Below, in pieces: positions 11,301 to 20,900 of a stretch of 64,000 bases of DNA. Source of the stretch: Heterotrichella gracilis (lineage: Eukaryota; Sar; Xanthophyceae; Tribonematales; Xanthonemataceae). The DNA lies in assembly GCA_032358255.1 (NCBI GenBank), contig JAULBX010030263.1:434001-498000 (forward strand). Direction: 5' to 3'. The translations under genes and the position numbers were made by a program. Every line of letters begins with the position of its first letter. The first letter of the stretch is position 1. The notes below the pieces were generated by a model. That model did no database searches. It was given only the letters and a program-made list of their open reading frames with translations, and was not told the origin of the DNA.

Positions 11301-14300
11301 AGCACTCCACTTATTGCCGTGAGATAACGAGTGAGCACTGTACCTTACCTTGCTTCTTAGGTAATGAAGTGGATTCCGTTGGCATCCCATGCACCCAACC
11401 CTCTCCAGACCCCCCAACATATCAATGACCCCCGCCCACACACACACCCCGCATCACACTCACTTGTCCATTGGGAAGTTGGTCTTGACCTTCCCCCCCT
11501 TGCACTTGAGCGCCGCCACGTCATATGCCTCTGCTGCATGCCCCTCGTCCTCGTACCCCCCCAGGTACACCTGGCGACCGAGCTCCTTCACCCAGATGTG
11601 GGCCTCCCACCTGGGGCGCAGCAATAGAAACTGCATGTCAGAATTAAGCGCTGGGGGTGAAATAGCAGCCCATCAAGGAGGCCAATATGCCCCATAAGAT
11701 CATCCTTGTATCACCCAAACTGCCAGTTGGACCCCCCCACCCACCTCCTGTGGGGTACGGGATGCATCAAATGCCACATGATGTGTAGCTTTACAATTGC
11801 GCATAGGTACAACTGGCAACCTGTCTCTTTGACCCAATTTTATATGATATGTGGGCCTCCCATTCTGAGCATAAGAAACTTCCAAAGGGCACTTTGGTTT
11901 TGTGCGCCAAACCCCAGATCCGTGGATTCCCCTCTACAGCAAACCGATGGAATCACAGTAATCAATAAAAGTCTACGTGTGGGTGACAAACTAATTTTGT
12001 TCACACTGGCCACACCTACCCGATACTGCTGTACTGAAAGATCACATGCTCACTCACCTCCCGCTTCTCCTGTGTTTTGTCACCCCCCTATACTGTGAGG
12101 ACCGTGGCGCGCGCCCCTCCCTCCCGTCGTTCCCTTTCCCGTTCCCCCCCTCGCTGTCGATGCTGCTGCTCCTCCCCCTGGCAAGGGGGACATCGCCATT
12201 GGTGCCTTGACCCTGGTAATGGGGGGTCAGAAGCCACTTAGGGTTCATGTTCTGATGTTAAGAGTATACTGTATACAAACACCATGTGGTTGTCGGGATG
12301 TCAATTCACTGGTTTGGATGCAATTCCACATCATTCATTGGTTTTAATGCAACTTCACAATATTAGTATGAACAATATGTGACAGCCCATTGGCAAGCCT
12401 TAAAATTCTTGAACTCAAGAAATGTAATATATACAACCCTTCCCTACACCCCACCAAACCTAGCACCGTTGTCGCCTATACCCAACTAATAATGCTTGTC
12501 TCCCAGCCCTGGATGCAACGCTGCAAAGACTGGCCTGGGGCCGCAAGACATGGAATGGTCAACCAATGCTGGGGGAGCAACATACCTGTGCAGGGGGTGG
12601 CAACCCTAAACCCTAAACCCCACACCCTAAACACTGTTGACCGGCCGACCGACCAGGTCATGCTCGGATGCTGGCTGCAGTAGTACAACGGTTGTACTAC
12701 CCAAAGATCCTACTGCAGCCCTGGCATAGGGTTTAGGGTTGTGAAATGCACCCTGCTGTAGTGTTGCTGGTCAACACAAGGTTTAGGGTTTGGGGTTTAG
12801 GGTGTAGGGTATAGGGTTGCCACGCGAGCGGCTGTATCCTGCATCACAAGGTTTAGGGTTTGGGGTTTAGGGTTTAGGGTATAGGGTTGCCACGCTAGCG
12901 GCTGTATCCTGCAGCACAAGGTTTAGGGTTTGGGGTTTAGGGTGTAGGGTATAGGGTTGCCACGCTAGCGGCTGTATCCTGCAGCACAAGGTTTAGGGTT
13001 TGGGATTTAGGGTGTAGGGTATAGGGTTGCCACGCTAGCGGCTGTATCCTGCAGCACAAGGTTTAGGGTTTGGGGTTTAGGGTGTAGGGTATAGGGTTGC
13101 CACGCCAGCGGCTGTATCCTGCAGCACAGCCACAGATTGCACCAAACATCATTGTCTGATTCCCCGTGTTGCCAGAATGCAAACCTCAAGTGCCTTTGTT
13201 GCTGACACCAACATGTAGCGATAGCAGCCAGGAAGTTGGTAGATGGCATCTGGCAACCCGCTGAACCCAGGAAACAACATTTGATGCACCTGGTGCTGTG
13301 CTGCAGAACCAGATCCCACTGTGGTAACACGTTGTGGCAACCCCTCATTCAGAACCTTTACAGGGCTGGGACAAACCCTACCAGGTCGGGTGTGCCCCAT
13401 TCCCAAACAAGGTCCAAGTGAAGGTTTGCCGCAGTGCGCTACCACAATGATTGTGGTGGATGCGGTGCAAGCAAAGGCAATGTCGACATGCATATTGCAC
13501 TGGCATCAGGCAGGAAGGCAGTGCATCCTTCACCTGGTCGTAACAAACCCCTTGGCCTGAGGATGATTGTTAATCATAATGCATTGGTTACGGATAATCC
13601 TAGCTGACACTCTAATCTAGGGTCCAGATAACCCCTACCGTTGTGATGCTGCGCGTAGGGTAGCAAGCGATCTGCGGCTTTGGAGGGAAGCCGGTCTGCA
13701 GGGTGGCATACCCCGTCTGGGGGGGTTGCAAGGGGAGGTCGCGCCATGTGGCGCTTTGCACCGAGTTGGGGGAGGCGATGGTGTTGGCGTTGCCCAAGGG
13801 GTGCGCCTGGTCAATCTGAAAAAGGAGGGGAGGTGACTTAACACGGGCTTTGTGAGGGGTTTTCTAGCAACATAGCTTGCATGTCCTGGGTGCGGGTACT
13901 AGGACACCGTCAGGCAATTTTCTTCGTGTGTTTTCTCCCCACACTGTCGCAAGAAGCCAATTGGCAGGCTGCAATTTCCTGTCACTCAGTCAGACTCTGA
14001 AGGACATATGGATGCATACAATCACTGGCCTGCTTGCAACTGAGGGGGCACTGGTTTTAATTGTAAATGTAAACTGTGGTGGAAGTTCCTTCTGTGTTTG
14101 TGTCTACCAATAATGCACAGCACTGTCCTGGAATGTATGCACCTCCTACTTCGAATTTCAAATTGGCCGCCTGGGGCGCCCACATGTGCCCCCCAAATGC
14201 TGCCCCCTGCTGCATCATTGTGGTGGGGGTAGGGGGGCAGAACTGGAGCAGCGTGGTCCCATCAGCTGTAGTGGTCATTGACACTACGGTGGACTGGAGC

Positions 14301-15143
14301 GGGGAGTCGAGCGATCCAACCTGCTGCGCAGCGATCAAAGGGTGATTACTTGCCATTGGATGGTGCCGCACGCCTTGGCTTGCGTGCGTTGGAAGGTTGG
14401 TTGACCGCAAGAGGAAAACATTATCCTAGCACTTCATTATAGTTGTATATGGGTTTAAGACTGACAAATGGGTTTTAAGAGTCACAAGCCTTGAGGCCTC
14501 AATCCCCTGAGGGTTTCTTACCTGCTGACTCTGGCTCTGCTGCTGCTGCTGCTGCTGAGGTGGCGCCAGGTATGCCAGCGGCTGACTGCCACCTGGCAGC
14601 TGCTGGTGGGTCAAGGGGCGGGAGGAGGGGGTGGTGAAGATGGGTGGTGAGGCGGGGGGGAGCATGGTGATGGCGGCATAGGTGGCGCCGGGAGGGGGGG
14701 TGAGGAGGGCGGATGCGCCTGGAATGGGAAGGGATGGTCACCTATCAATATCTGGCACGTATCTGCTTAAAGCAAAATTTGTATCGTGCAAGTACACACA
14801 AACTCACATCACCATTTGTCCACGCCAACCTCCCAACGCCCATGGGAGCATCCTGTGCATACTGCAATGCGTGAGCATAGCCATGCGCACATTCAGTGAC
14901 GCATACAGCTGCAGCACATTGCAGTGTCACATCACACCCAGGCCATGCCGCCTTTGACAACAGTGCATAGCGTGCACACTGTGACGCATGGCATGGGCCA
15001 ACCAATGTCAACCCCACACCACCAGCCACCCCCCCTCACCCCCCACCTGTGGGCCCCGCCACCATGATGTGCATGGGCTGCCCCATGCTGGTTGCCTCCC
15101 GCTGGCGGTGGGCGGCTTGGTACCCTCCCGTTGTGCTGATCAT
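5313..15143 (-). CDS. AP2/ERF family transcription factor with two AP2 domains (AINTEGUMENTA-like)
   Basis: Eleven exons join in phase (descending): 15143-15047, 14718-14522, 14323-14108, 13815-13639, 12212-12058, 11610-11464, 10394-10267, 8913-8726, 7648-7436, 6622-6325 and 5689-5313, about 730 residues. The ATG at 15143 has an in-frame TAA 24 bases upstream. The N-terminal half is Pro/Gln-rich with a run of seven Gln, typical of an activation region. Domain R1 starts [14 protein letters not shown] and continues [24 protein letters not shown]. The linker reads [29 protein letters not shown]. Domain R2 reads [42 protein letters not shown]. The linker matches the ANT/WRI1 group (RRKSSGFSRG in land plants). 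The C-terminal 300 residues are low-complexity, Pro/Ser-rich. It is expected to be a nuclear DNA-binding regulator. The exon 3 donor at 14108 was picked for phase over another GT at 14142, so about 12 residues there are uncertain. Confidence 0.93.
6791..6861. repeat. Perfect 35-base inverted repeat with a 1-base loop
   Basis: Arms 6791-6825 and 6827-6861 are exact reverse complements (left arm starts ACTCCCTTATGATTCCTTCT). It sits in the AP2 intron between exons 9 and 10, so the pre-mRNA would carry a 35-base-pair hairpin. The arm includes AGGGTTTTTTCC, a telomere-like fragment. Perfect pairing suggests a very recent foldback event. Confidence 0.95.
8459..8580 (-). repeat. Diverged copy of the second AP2-domain exon edge, split by a telomere-like insert
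   Basis: Read on the minus strand, the copy gives [18 protein letters not shown], then about 35 bases of GGGTTAGGGTTTAGGG-like repeat (about 8499-8530), then a part reading [13 protein letters not shown]. These match [19 protein letters not shown] and [13 protein letters not shown] of the real exon 8913-8726. The copy lies in the next intron. The TTTAGGG block sits inside the copied exon sequence, not beside it. Confidence 0.82.
9048..9231. repeat. Imperfect foldback (long hairpin)
   Basis: The left arm, about 9048-9127, and the right arm, about 9151-9231, are reverse complements at roughly three bases in four. They share blocks such as GCATGTGGT and GCCATGA. It lies in the AP2 intron before exon 8. 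It may be a small foldback element. No flanking target duplication was found by eye. Confidence 0.6.
10020..10266 (-). repeat. Tandem copies of the 3' edge of AP2 exon 7 with its donor
   Basis: The real exon ends at 10267 ([14 protein letters not shown], then GTGGGG). Downstream on the sense strand, the same coding and donor segment recurs at about 10190-10240, again at about 10085-10135, and in weaker form near 10020-10070. Copies have drifted by a few substitutions, and C-homopolymers expand between them. Each retains a possible GT donor. Confidence 0.85.
10445..10705 (-). repeat. Two copies of the 5' edge of AP2 exon 7
   Basis: Upstream on the sense strand of the real acceptor (exon start 10394), the codons [10 protein letters not shown] with their GCGCAG acceptor recur at about 10450-10492 and 10640-10702, the latter reading [16 protein letters not shown]. 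Short TCTAGGGTTT-like runs lie between them (about 10578-10635). Exon 7 is therefore duplicated at both of its edges. Confidence 0.85.
10935..11062. repeat. Tandem duplication of about 60 bases
   Basis: A unit beginning near CATTCAGACA and ending with TTGAAGCCACT, AGTGACACCCAT occurs twice, at about 10938-10997 and 10998-11058, with few differences. It lies in the AP2 intron between exons 6 and 7. Confidence 0.75.
11755..11875 (-). repeat. Degenerate copy of AP2 exon 6 (first AP2 domain)
   Basis: The minus strand repeats the layout of exon 11610-11464, beginning TGGGAGGCCCACAT and continuing through a weak match to the RQVYLGGY region. It is diverged with stops in the corresponding frame. 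It lies directly upstream of the real exon and is a dead pseudo-exon. Confidence 0.65.
12673..12720. repeat. Nested hairpin
   Basis: The outer arms GGCTGCAGTA (12673-12682) and TACTGCAGCC (12711-12720) enclose an inner pair GTAGTACAAC and GTTGTACTAC with a 1-base loop. It lies in an AP2 intron close to a CCCTAAA-like run at about 12602-12632. Confidence 0.8.
12778..13127. repeat. Minisatellite: five 70-base units with a telomere-like core
   Basis: Units start at 12778, 12848, 12918, 12988 and 13058. Each holds a TTTAGGG-like block (GGTTTAGGGTTTGGGG, then GGTGTAGGGTATAGGG) followed by a unique part with CCACGCTAGCGGCTGTATCC. Copies differ at only a few bases, so the array expanded recently. 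It lies in the AP2 intron between exons 4 and 5. Confidence 0.95.
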
Positions 15144-17950
15144 GAGCTCTCCACAGCTTGCTGCTTACTGAGGAGGCGCCCCTGGCCTCAAAAGTTTTGG
15201 TTTAACCAAAGTGCTGCAATGTGCGCATAAATGTTGGTCAAGCAACCGTTGATGGCTAATTTCATGGAAGGGGATCCATGAGCAAGGTGTGCGTTGAACG
15301 TTGATGTAGACACGGTGATGAGGGTTGTGGTGCGCATATTTACTGATCTAGGGGATGATGGATGGCATGGCTTGGGACGCACTTGGCATGCCACCAACAG
15401 TGCCCATCTCTCACCATTAGAAATGTCCTGGCATTGCAAAAAGCGGGGAGCCTATCACTTATGCCTATGTTGCGCCACCGCCGCCACCACCATTGAGCAT
15501 GGGACTTATTGGCAATGGTAGCCAGTGTGACACTGTAGCGCACATATATGGTGCCAGGGGGGCAGGGGGTGTGTAGGCAGGACACAGTGCTTGATGACCA
15601 CGAGGTGGGTTCTTGCAGTGCACCATGCCACCCCATGCGCATGCAAAGTGGGACTGTCACAGACTGTGCTGCATGCACTGCAGCCGATTGAGCAGAGAAT
15701 CAATGGGGCAGGTCCTGAGCCTACGGCTTTCTTGCAAGTAGACCACCACCTGGGTTGAACTTCAACAAAACCGCTTGAAACATGCACGGTGCAATCGACT
15801 CTAGGCTAGAGGCCAAGTGTTGTCACCCACGGCCCATCATGGGTGCAAGCCGCCAATGGGTACTGTAACGTTTCCAAGTGTAACTTACATGGACAGTTGT
15901 GGGGTCTCCGACACAGCGTTTGCATAGCTCGGTGCAAGCCTGTTGAGCACCTGAACCGAGCTATGCAAAAGCTGTGCTGGCAGACGCACAAGTGGTCCAT
16001 GCAAGGCAAGGCAACCGGAACTGAGACCGCACTGGGAACATGGGCTATACAACGTTAACTGCAAACCTACTGATCAGTGACTGCATCATAAACTTGAAGT
16101 GTTGCCAACGGTTACCCACTGCAGGGTGCAGTCCAATGGGCGATACCTGCTTTTGCTCAGCTGTATTTTCCTGCGCATGCAGCAATCTCCTGCTTTCCAC
16201 CGGAGCAGGCAAGCACCTGTTCCCACTCTCCACGTGACCTGCCGATGGGTGCAAACCGGAGCGCCCACTTGGTGCAGTCTACACAAAACAGCGGAGGGAA
16301 ATAGACATGGATCAGTGGTAGGGAAGGAACGCTTTTCCCCTCGCCACAGAATACTACGTATCGCGACCGTATGCCCAGGCGACTGGCATTGCGCATGAAA
16401 GTGTACTTGCAGTACCCTTACACTCACCGGTTGGCATGCGCGTTCTCTCCAGAGTGTGAACTCTATGCGGCAGTGGCAGGATCTGAGACTGTTAGCACAG
16501 CCTTCCAGCTGAAAGCTCTGCCTTTGAAGCACTAGTTGCTTGCGTTTTGCGCATGGACCATGCAACAGCGAGGGGCAGGCTGGTTCGCCATGTGAGTGAT
16601 GTAAATCTGACGCAATCCGTGGAGCCGCCAGTGATACGACACCACAGTGAGGTGACAGGACATGCGCAGCCCGTCTTGCGTATGTCTGACATGGCCCCAA
16701 ACGTTTTCAGACGGTCTTTTGTGGCGCAACAGTTGTTGCATAGAACCGTACACAGATACACTTTTCTCAGAGGGGTGCGGGTTGGCCGTTGGTGCAACCT
16801 CGCGGCCACACGAGCCAAACCCTGCACACCCTAGCCTGGGGTATTGTGCCGGCACAATCACGTCACTCGCATGTTCCTCTACCGTACAAGCGCATGTGAC
16901 GCACATGGTAGGGTTGATTGCCCAGTTGGCACCAGAGTTCAGCTTCTGCCCCTGCTTCACCCCGTACCAGTACGTCTGCCACCCAGCTTCTCTCAGATGA
17001 TGCACGTGCACGGGAGGGGGTGCGACCTTGGATGGACCACAGCACGTGACCGTGGCGAGGACAGTTTTGTTCCTCACTGAGTACCTGGGATAATACTGGT
17101 CCCTTGTGGACGGGTGACAATCCCCGTCAATTGCAGACAATTTTGGCTGCCAGTGGCCATTGAGTCAATTTTGGCCTTTGGGACAAAGGAACAACTGTAC
17201 TCCGTAGCCGTAGCACATACGCTTTCCAGCATGTGCCGGAAGTCCAAACAGTTACTGCAAATGTTGCCGTTGTTGCCCAGCATGGAACTGCAAATGTTGC
17301 ATGCAAACTTTCTGAGTAATCTGAGTTTAGCAAGTTGCACAACTGCACCAAAGTTACTTTACTGTACAGGAAAAAGCAGTGTTGTTTGCACCGTGCAAAA
17401 TTGGCAATTGCACATGCATGAACCATATCATTATACTTATGTGTATGGTACCAATAATTGCTATTTTGTACTGTCAAGAATATAATCAACACGCCACACG
17501 TTTCAACATGACAAGCACCAGCTTAAGCCCCTACATACTGTGCACGAATGTTCCTGATACATGGAACAAATCCACATCCTAGGCTGCTGTTGCAGTGGAG
17601 CATGCAACGCGTGATCATCAACATGGAGCAAAAAAGCAAGCCATCAAATTCAAATAAGGGCGCTCGTGCGCACAGCGCCCTGGTAATGTAACCAGCTAGT
17701 CGTATGAGGCCGCGATTGTTTCAATCGTCTCCAAGCTGCCAGCATGGCAAGAATGCGCAGGCTGAATCTGTGGCACGTCTATTCAATATATGGCAATTGC
17801 ATTGTACATTATAAAATAAATAAAATAAACCAGACAAAACTATAAATTGGATGCGCATAGCAGTGCTTGCCACACCACCTTCACAAAGCGGCAGTATGAC
17901 GATATTTCAAACCCACTCTGATGCCATCCCTCACATGCGTCAAGGTGGTG
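15144..17950. other. Intergenic region without a recognised gene
   Basis: This lies between the AP2 start codon (AP2 promoter side) and the 3' end of the lipase gene, both on the minus strand. Open frames up to about 200 codons occur on both strands near 16100-17140, but none resembles a known family and opposite frames overlap. Structures seen are the foldback at 15888-16001 and short repeats of GCAAATGTTGC near 17258-17302. Confidence 0.6.
15888..16001. repeat. Foldback with a near-perfect 22-base inner stem
   Basis: The inner arms 15912-15933 and 15955-15976 pair with one mismatch (CACAGCGTTTGCATAGCTCGG on the left). Pairing continues more weakly outward from CATGGACAGTTG near 15888 to its partner ending near 16001. 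The loop is about 21 bases. The shape resembles a small-RNA precursor or foldback element. No transcript evidence is visible. Confidence 0.75.
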
Positions 17951-20900
17951 CTATCGCCTGATCACCACCATGGGAGGTGGCGTATCCCCATCCACCTGCA
18001 CCACCACCTCACCATCCACACCCACCTCCACACCCACATCCCCGCTCCCCCTATCAGACTCATTTCCATCATCCTCATCTTCCTCCCCTTCGTCATCGTC
18101 ATCCTCGTCGCCCCCTTTGTCGATGCTGCTGCCCCCGAGACTGGCCGCTGTGCTAGGCAGCTGGGGTCCTCCCCCACTGGTTCCCTTTGAGCCACTCTCC
18201 TTGGACATCCATGCCTGCAAGGGAGGGAGGGAGAGCGGGGTTGGACATTCAATCACTCCGTTGTAGCTCATTGTGACGTATAGCAAAGTCTACATTTTTT
18301 CCATGATACAAAACACATACGTGAAAGTTGTATGATAGTACAATTTCTTCTTTTCACATTGTATGAAAATGTATGTATACTGTAGTGTCCACCACATCAC
18401 ATTTCCCTCCCCCTTACCGAGATTGATTTCCTCCCCTTCCTTGCCTTGAGCACCCGCTTGGTTCCCAGCCGCGTCAGCTGCTCAATCATATCCTGATCCA
18501 GACCAAGCAGCTCCATCACCTCACCCATGGTGTCGCTGTTGCGCAGCCCTAGAAGGGCTTTGGCGCCGCCGCTCATCTGGACACAATAAAATCCCAGCAT
18601 TAAATCACCATGCTGCACATGAAATCATGGCATGCCAGGAGGACTCCAACGAGATGTGTGGCTACCAGTATCCCCGCACCCCCCGCTCCTAACAGTATCC
18701 CACCTGCCTGCGCCCAAACTGGGCTCTGCATATGGCCATGAAGGCGCGCTGGTACTCCCCCAACAGGTGCTGCTTCACGCTGTTGCCTGCACAAGGGGGA
18801 GGCATTCGTATAAGACCCCAATACCCTAGACCCTATGTGTAGACCCTAGTAGGTGACGGCTCCACGCTGTTGCCTGCACCAGGGGGAGGCGTGCCAAGGA
18901 TACCCTAAATATCCACATTATGGAACCTGAAGGCACTCAAAATCACCTTTTTCATACCACCTGGGCCTGTACGACACGCAACCCCCCAAATCACACGCAC
19001 AGAGCCAAAAGCACATGCTCCTCAGCCAAAAAGTGCCCACGTGTCTTTAGGTCCACACACTCCCAAGCGTCTGGTGCAGGGTGGTCTCCTCAAACAAGGG
19101 TTTAGCGTTCAGGGTTTAGGGTTAGGGATTTACGCACTCCCAAACTTTTGGTGCAGGCTTGTCTCCACGAATGAGGGCCGCACAATGAGGTCCCCCATTG
19201 GGCTGATCAACACGCGGTGGCCGGGGCGCTTGTAATAGATCCCAAACTTGGCGTTCTTGGCAACGGCATCCTGGTACAAGAAGTGAACGTCAGGGGAGTG
19301 ACTATGGACTTTGAGCAAGTCCAGCGAGCGGGGATTAGAGTTTATGGGTCAGGATCTGTGGCCAGGGTAAGGGCAGTGTGTGACGGTGCGGTGTGCAGGA
19401 GGTGGATCCACTGCGGTAACTGGCCCGCTGCCCTTCACAGCAGACACACCCTATGGTTGATGACGTGCCAAGTCTCTGGAACGGTGGAGCGGATCCAAAC
19501 TCCTGAGCCTTCATCAATGACAGTAAACAACCAGGACATGCCCCAAAGATAGAAGCCGGTGGGCTTCGCTCCCCACCACACACTTGGTCATTGATGATGC
19601 GTCACGTTTAGGACAGGGCGAGATAAGGACAATTCCCCCACACCAAAACATGCTAAACCCTGGTCAAAACCCTACACTACACCACACCCACCCAGCCCGC
19701 ACCCCACCTGGTCGTTAATGATGTGCCATGTCTCGGGCACAGTGCGGTTGTAGTCGCGTGCAAAGGAGTGGTTTCCTGTCCGCGGCGCGCCATAGGTGTA
19801 GCACACCAGGTCAGTGCGCTTCAGGCATGGGCAGGCGGTGGCGATGGCGTAGGCGGCAAGGGTGGCAAGGGCGCCGCCCAGAGAGTGGCCTGTGTGAGCG
19901 GGGGGGTGCGAGGTGTGTGTGTGGGAGGTGATAAAAAGTAGCAGGGTGCTGTTGGTGGTTTAGAGTTTAGGGTTTAATCTGCATGGAGGGAACATGCAAG
20001 GTTGGGTGGAGGTGCCAAGGGTGGAGGTGCCAAGGGCAGAGCTTCACTCTACCTCTCAATTACTGGTGCCCCCTACCCCGTACACCGCTATCATACCCTG
20101 CCTACAAGGTCCAATCCAACTGACATATTCGGGACCAAGGTGTACAAGCTGGGAACTATTCACAACAGCTTGCTCCAAACCCTACTCCAAACCCCTACTC
20201 CCCACCCTCACCTGTGACCACCACCTTCACAATCTCTGCGCTCTCCAAGGCATTCAGGGTTGAAATGGTAACTCCTGAACCCTACTCAAACCCTCACCTA
20301 AACCCTAACTGCCCCTCCTCACCTGTGACCACCACCTTTACGATCTCCGCACTCTCCCCGTACACAATCCCGTGCACCGCCTCCACCACCTTGTCGCACA
20401 GCCCGTTGTGCACCCAGCTCTTGAGGAAGCCGCTGTGCACCGCAGGGCGGCTGATGCAGGGGGTGCCGCGCGCAGGGGGGTGGGTCATCTGCCAGGCCTG
20501 GGGAGAGGAAGGGGAGGGGAGATAGATAATCATGTTTCATAAAACGGGAAGGTCACCAGGGGAGGTTGACGGGGTCAATGCAGGTGGCAACAGGGACGCA
20601 ACGTGTTTGGCCACAAATTGATGTGCAACCACCACCAGCAGCTTCCCAACCCTCCCTAACCCACACATTTTCCCCCCAACCTTAACCACTGCCATCATCA
20701 GACTCTCCATTCCCCTTCCCCCCATGACCGCCCCAAAACACCCCACCTGCAGGTCCGCGCATGCGTTGCGCAGGCTTGCCGTCCCCCTGAACGCCACCAC
20801 CACGCATGTCTCGCTCCAGGCCACCACGCACTTTGTGTCCAGACCCTTCTCCCACAGCATGAGGTGGTGGGTCAGGCCGTACAGACGCATGGCGCTCTCA

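Noticed and set aside
12602-12640. Chromosome end
   Set aside because: TTTAGGG-like runs are short, in both orientations and inside genes throughout; none is a terminal telomere array.
12778-13127. CRISPR array
   Set aside because: The repeats abut without unique spacers and the DNA is eukaryotic; it is a minisatellite.
14137-14143. Alternative donor for AP2 exon 3
   Set aside because: It leaves the wrong phase and gives an immediate stop in exon 4; the GT at 14107-14106 keeps the frame.
16086-17140. Overlapping open frames of about 200 codons on the minus strand
   Set aside because: No family motif, no splice-consistent continuation and similar-length frames on the other strand; likely chance in GC-rich DNA.
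17074-17340. Minus-strand frame with CNIC and CSNC, like a small zinc-binding motif
   Set aside because: Only two Cys pairs in a short frame, with no neighbouring domain; not enough to call a transposase or zinc finger.
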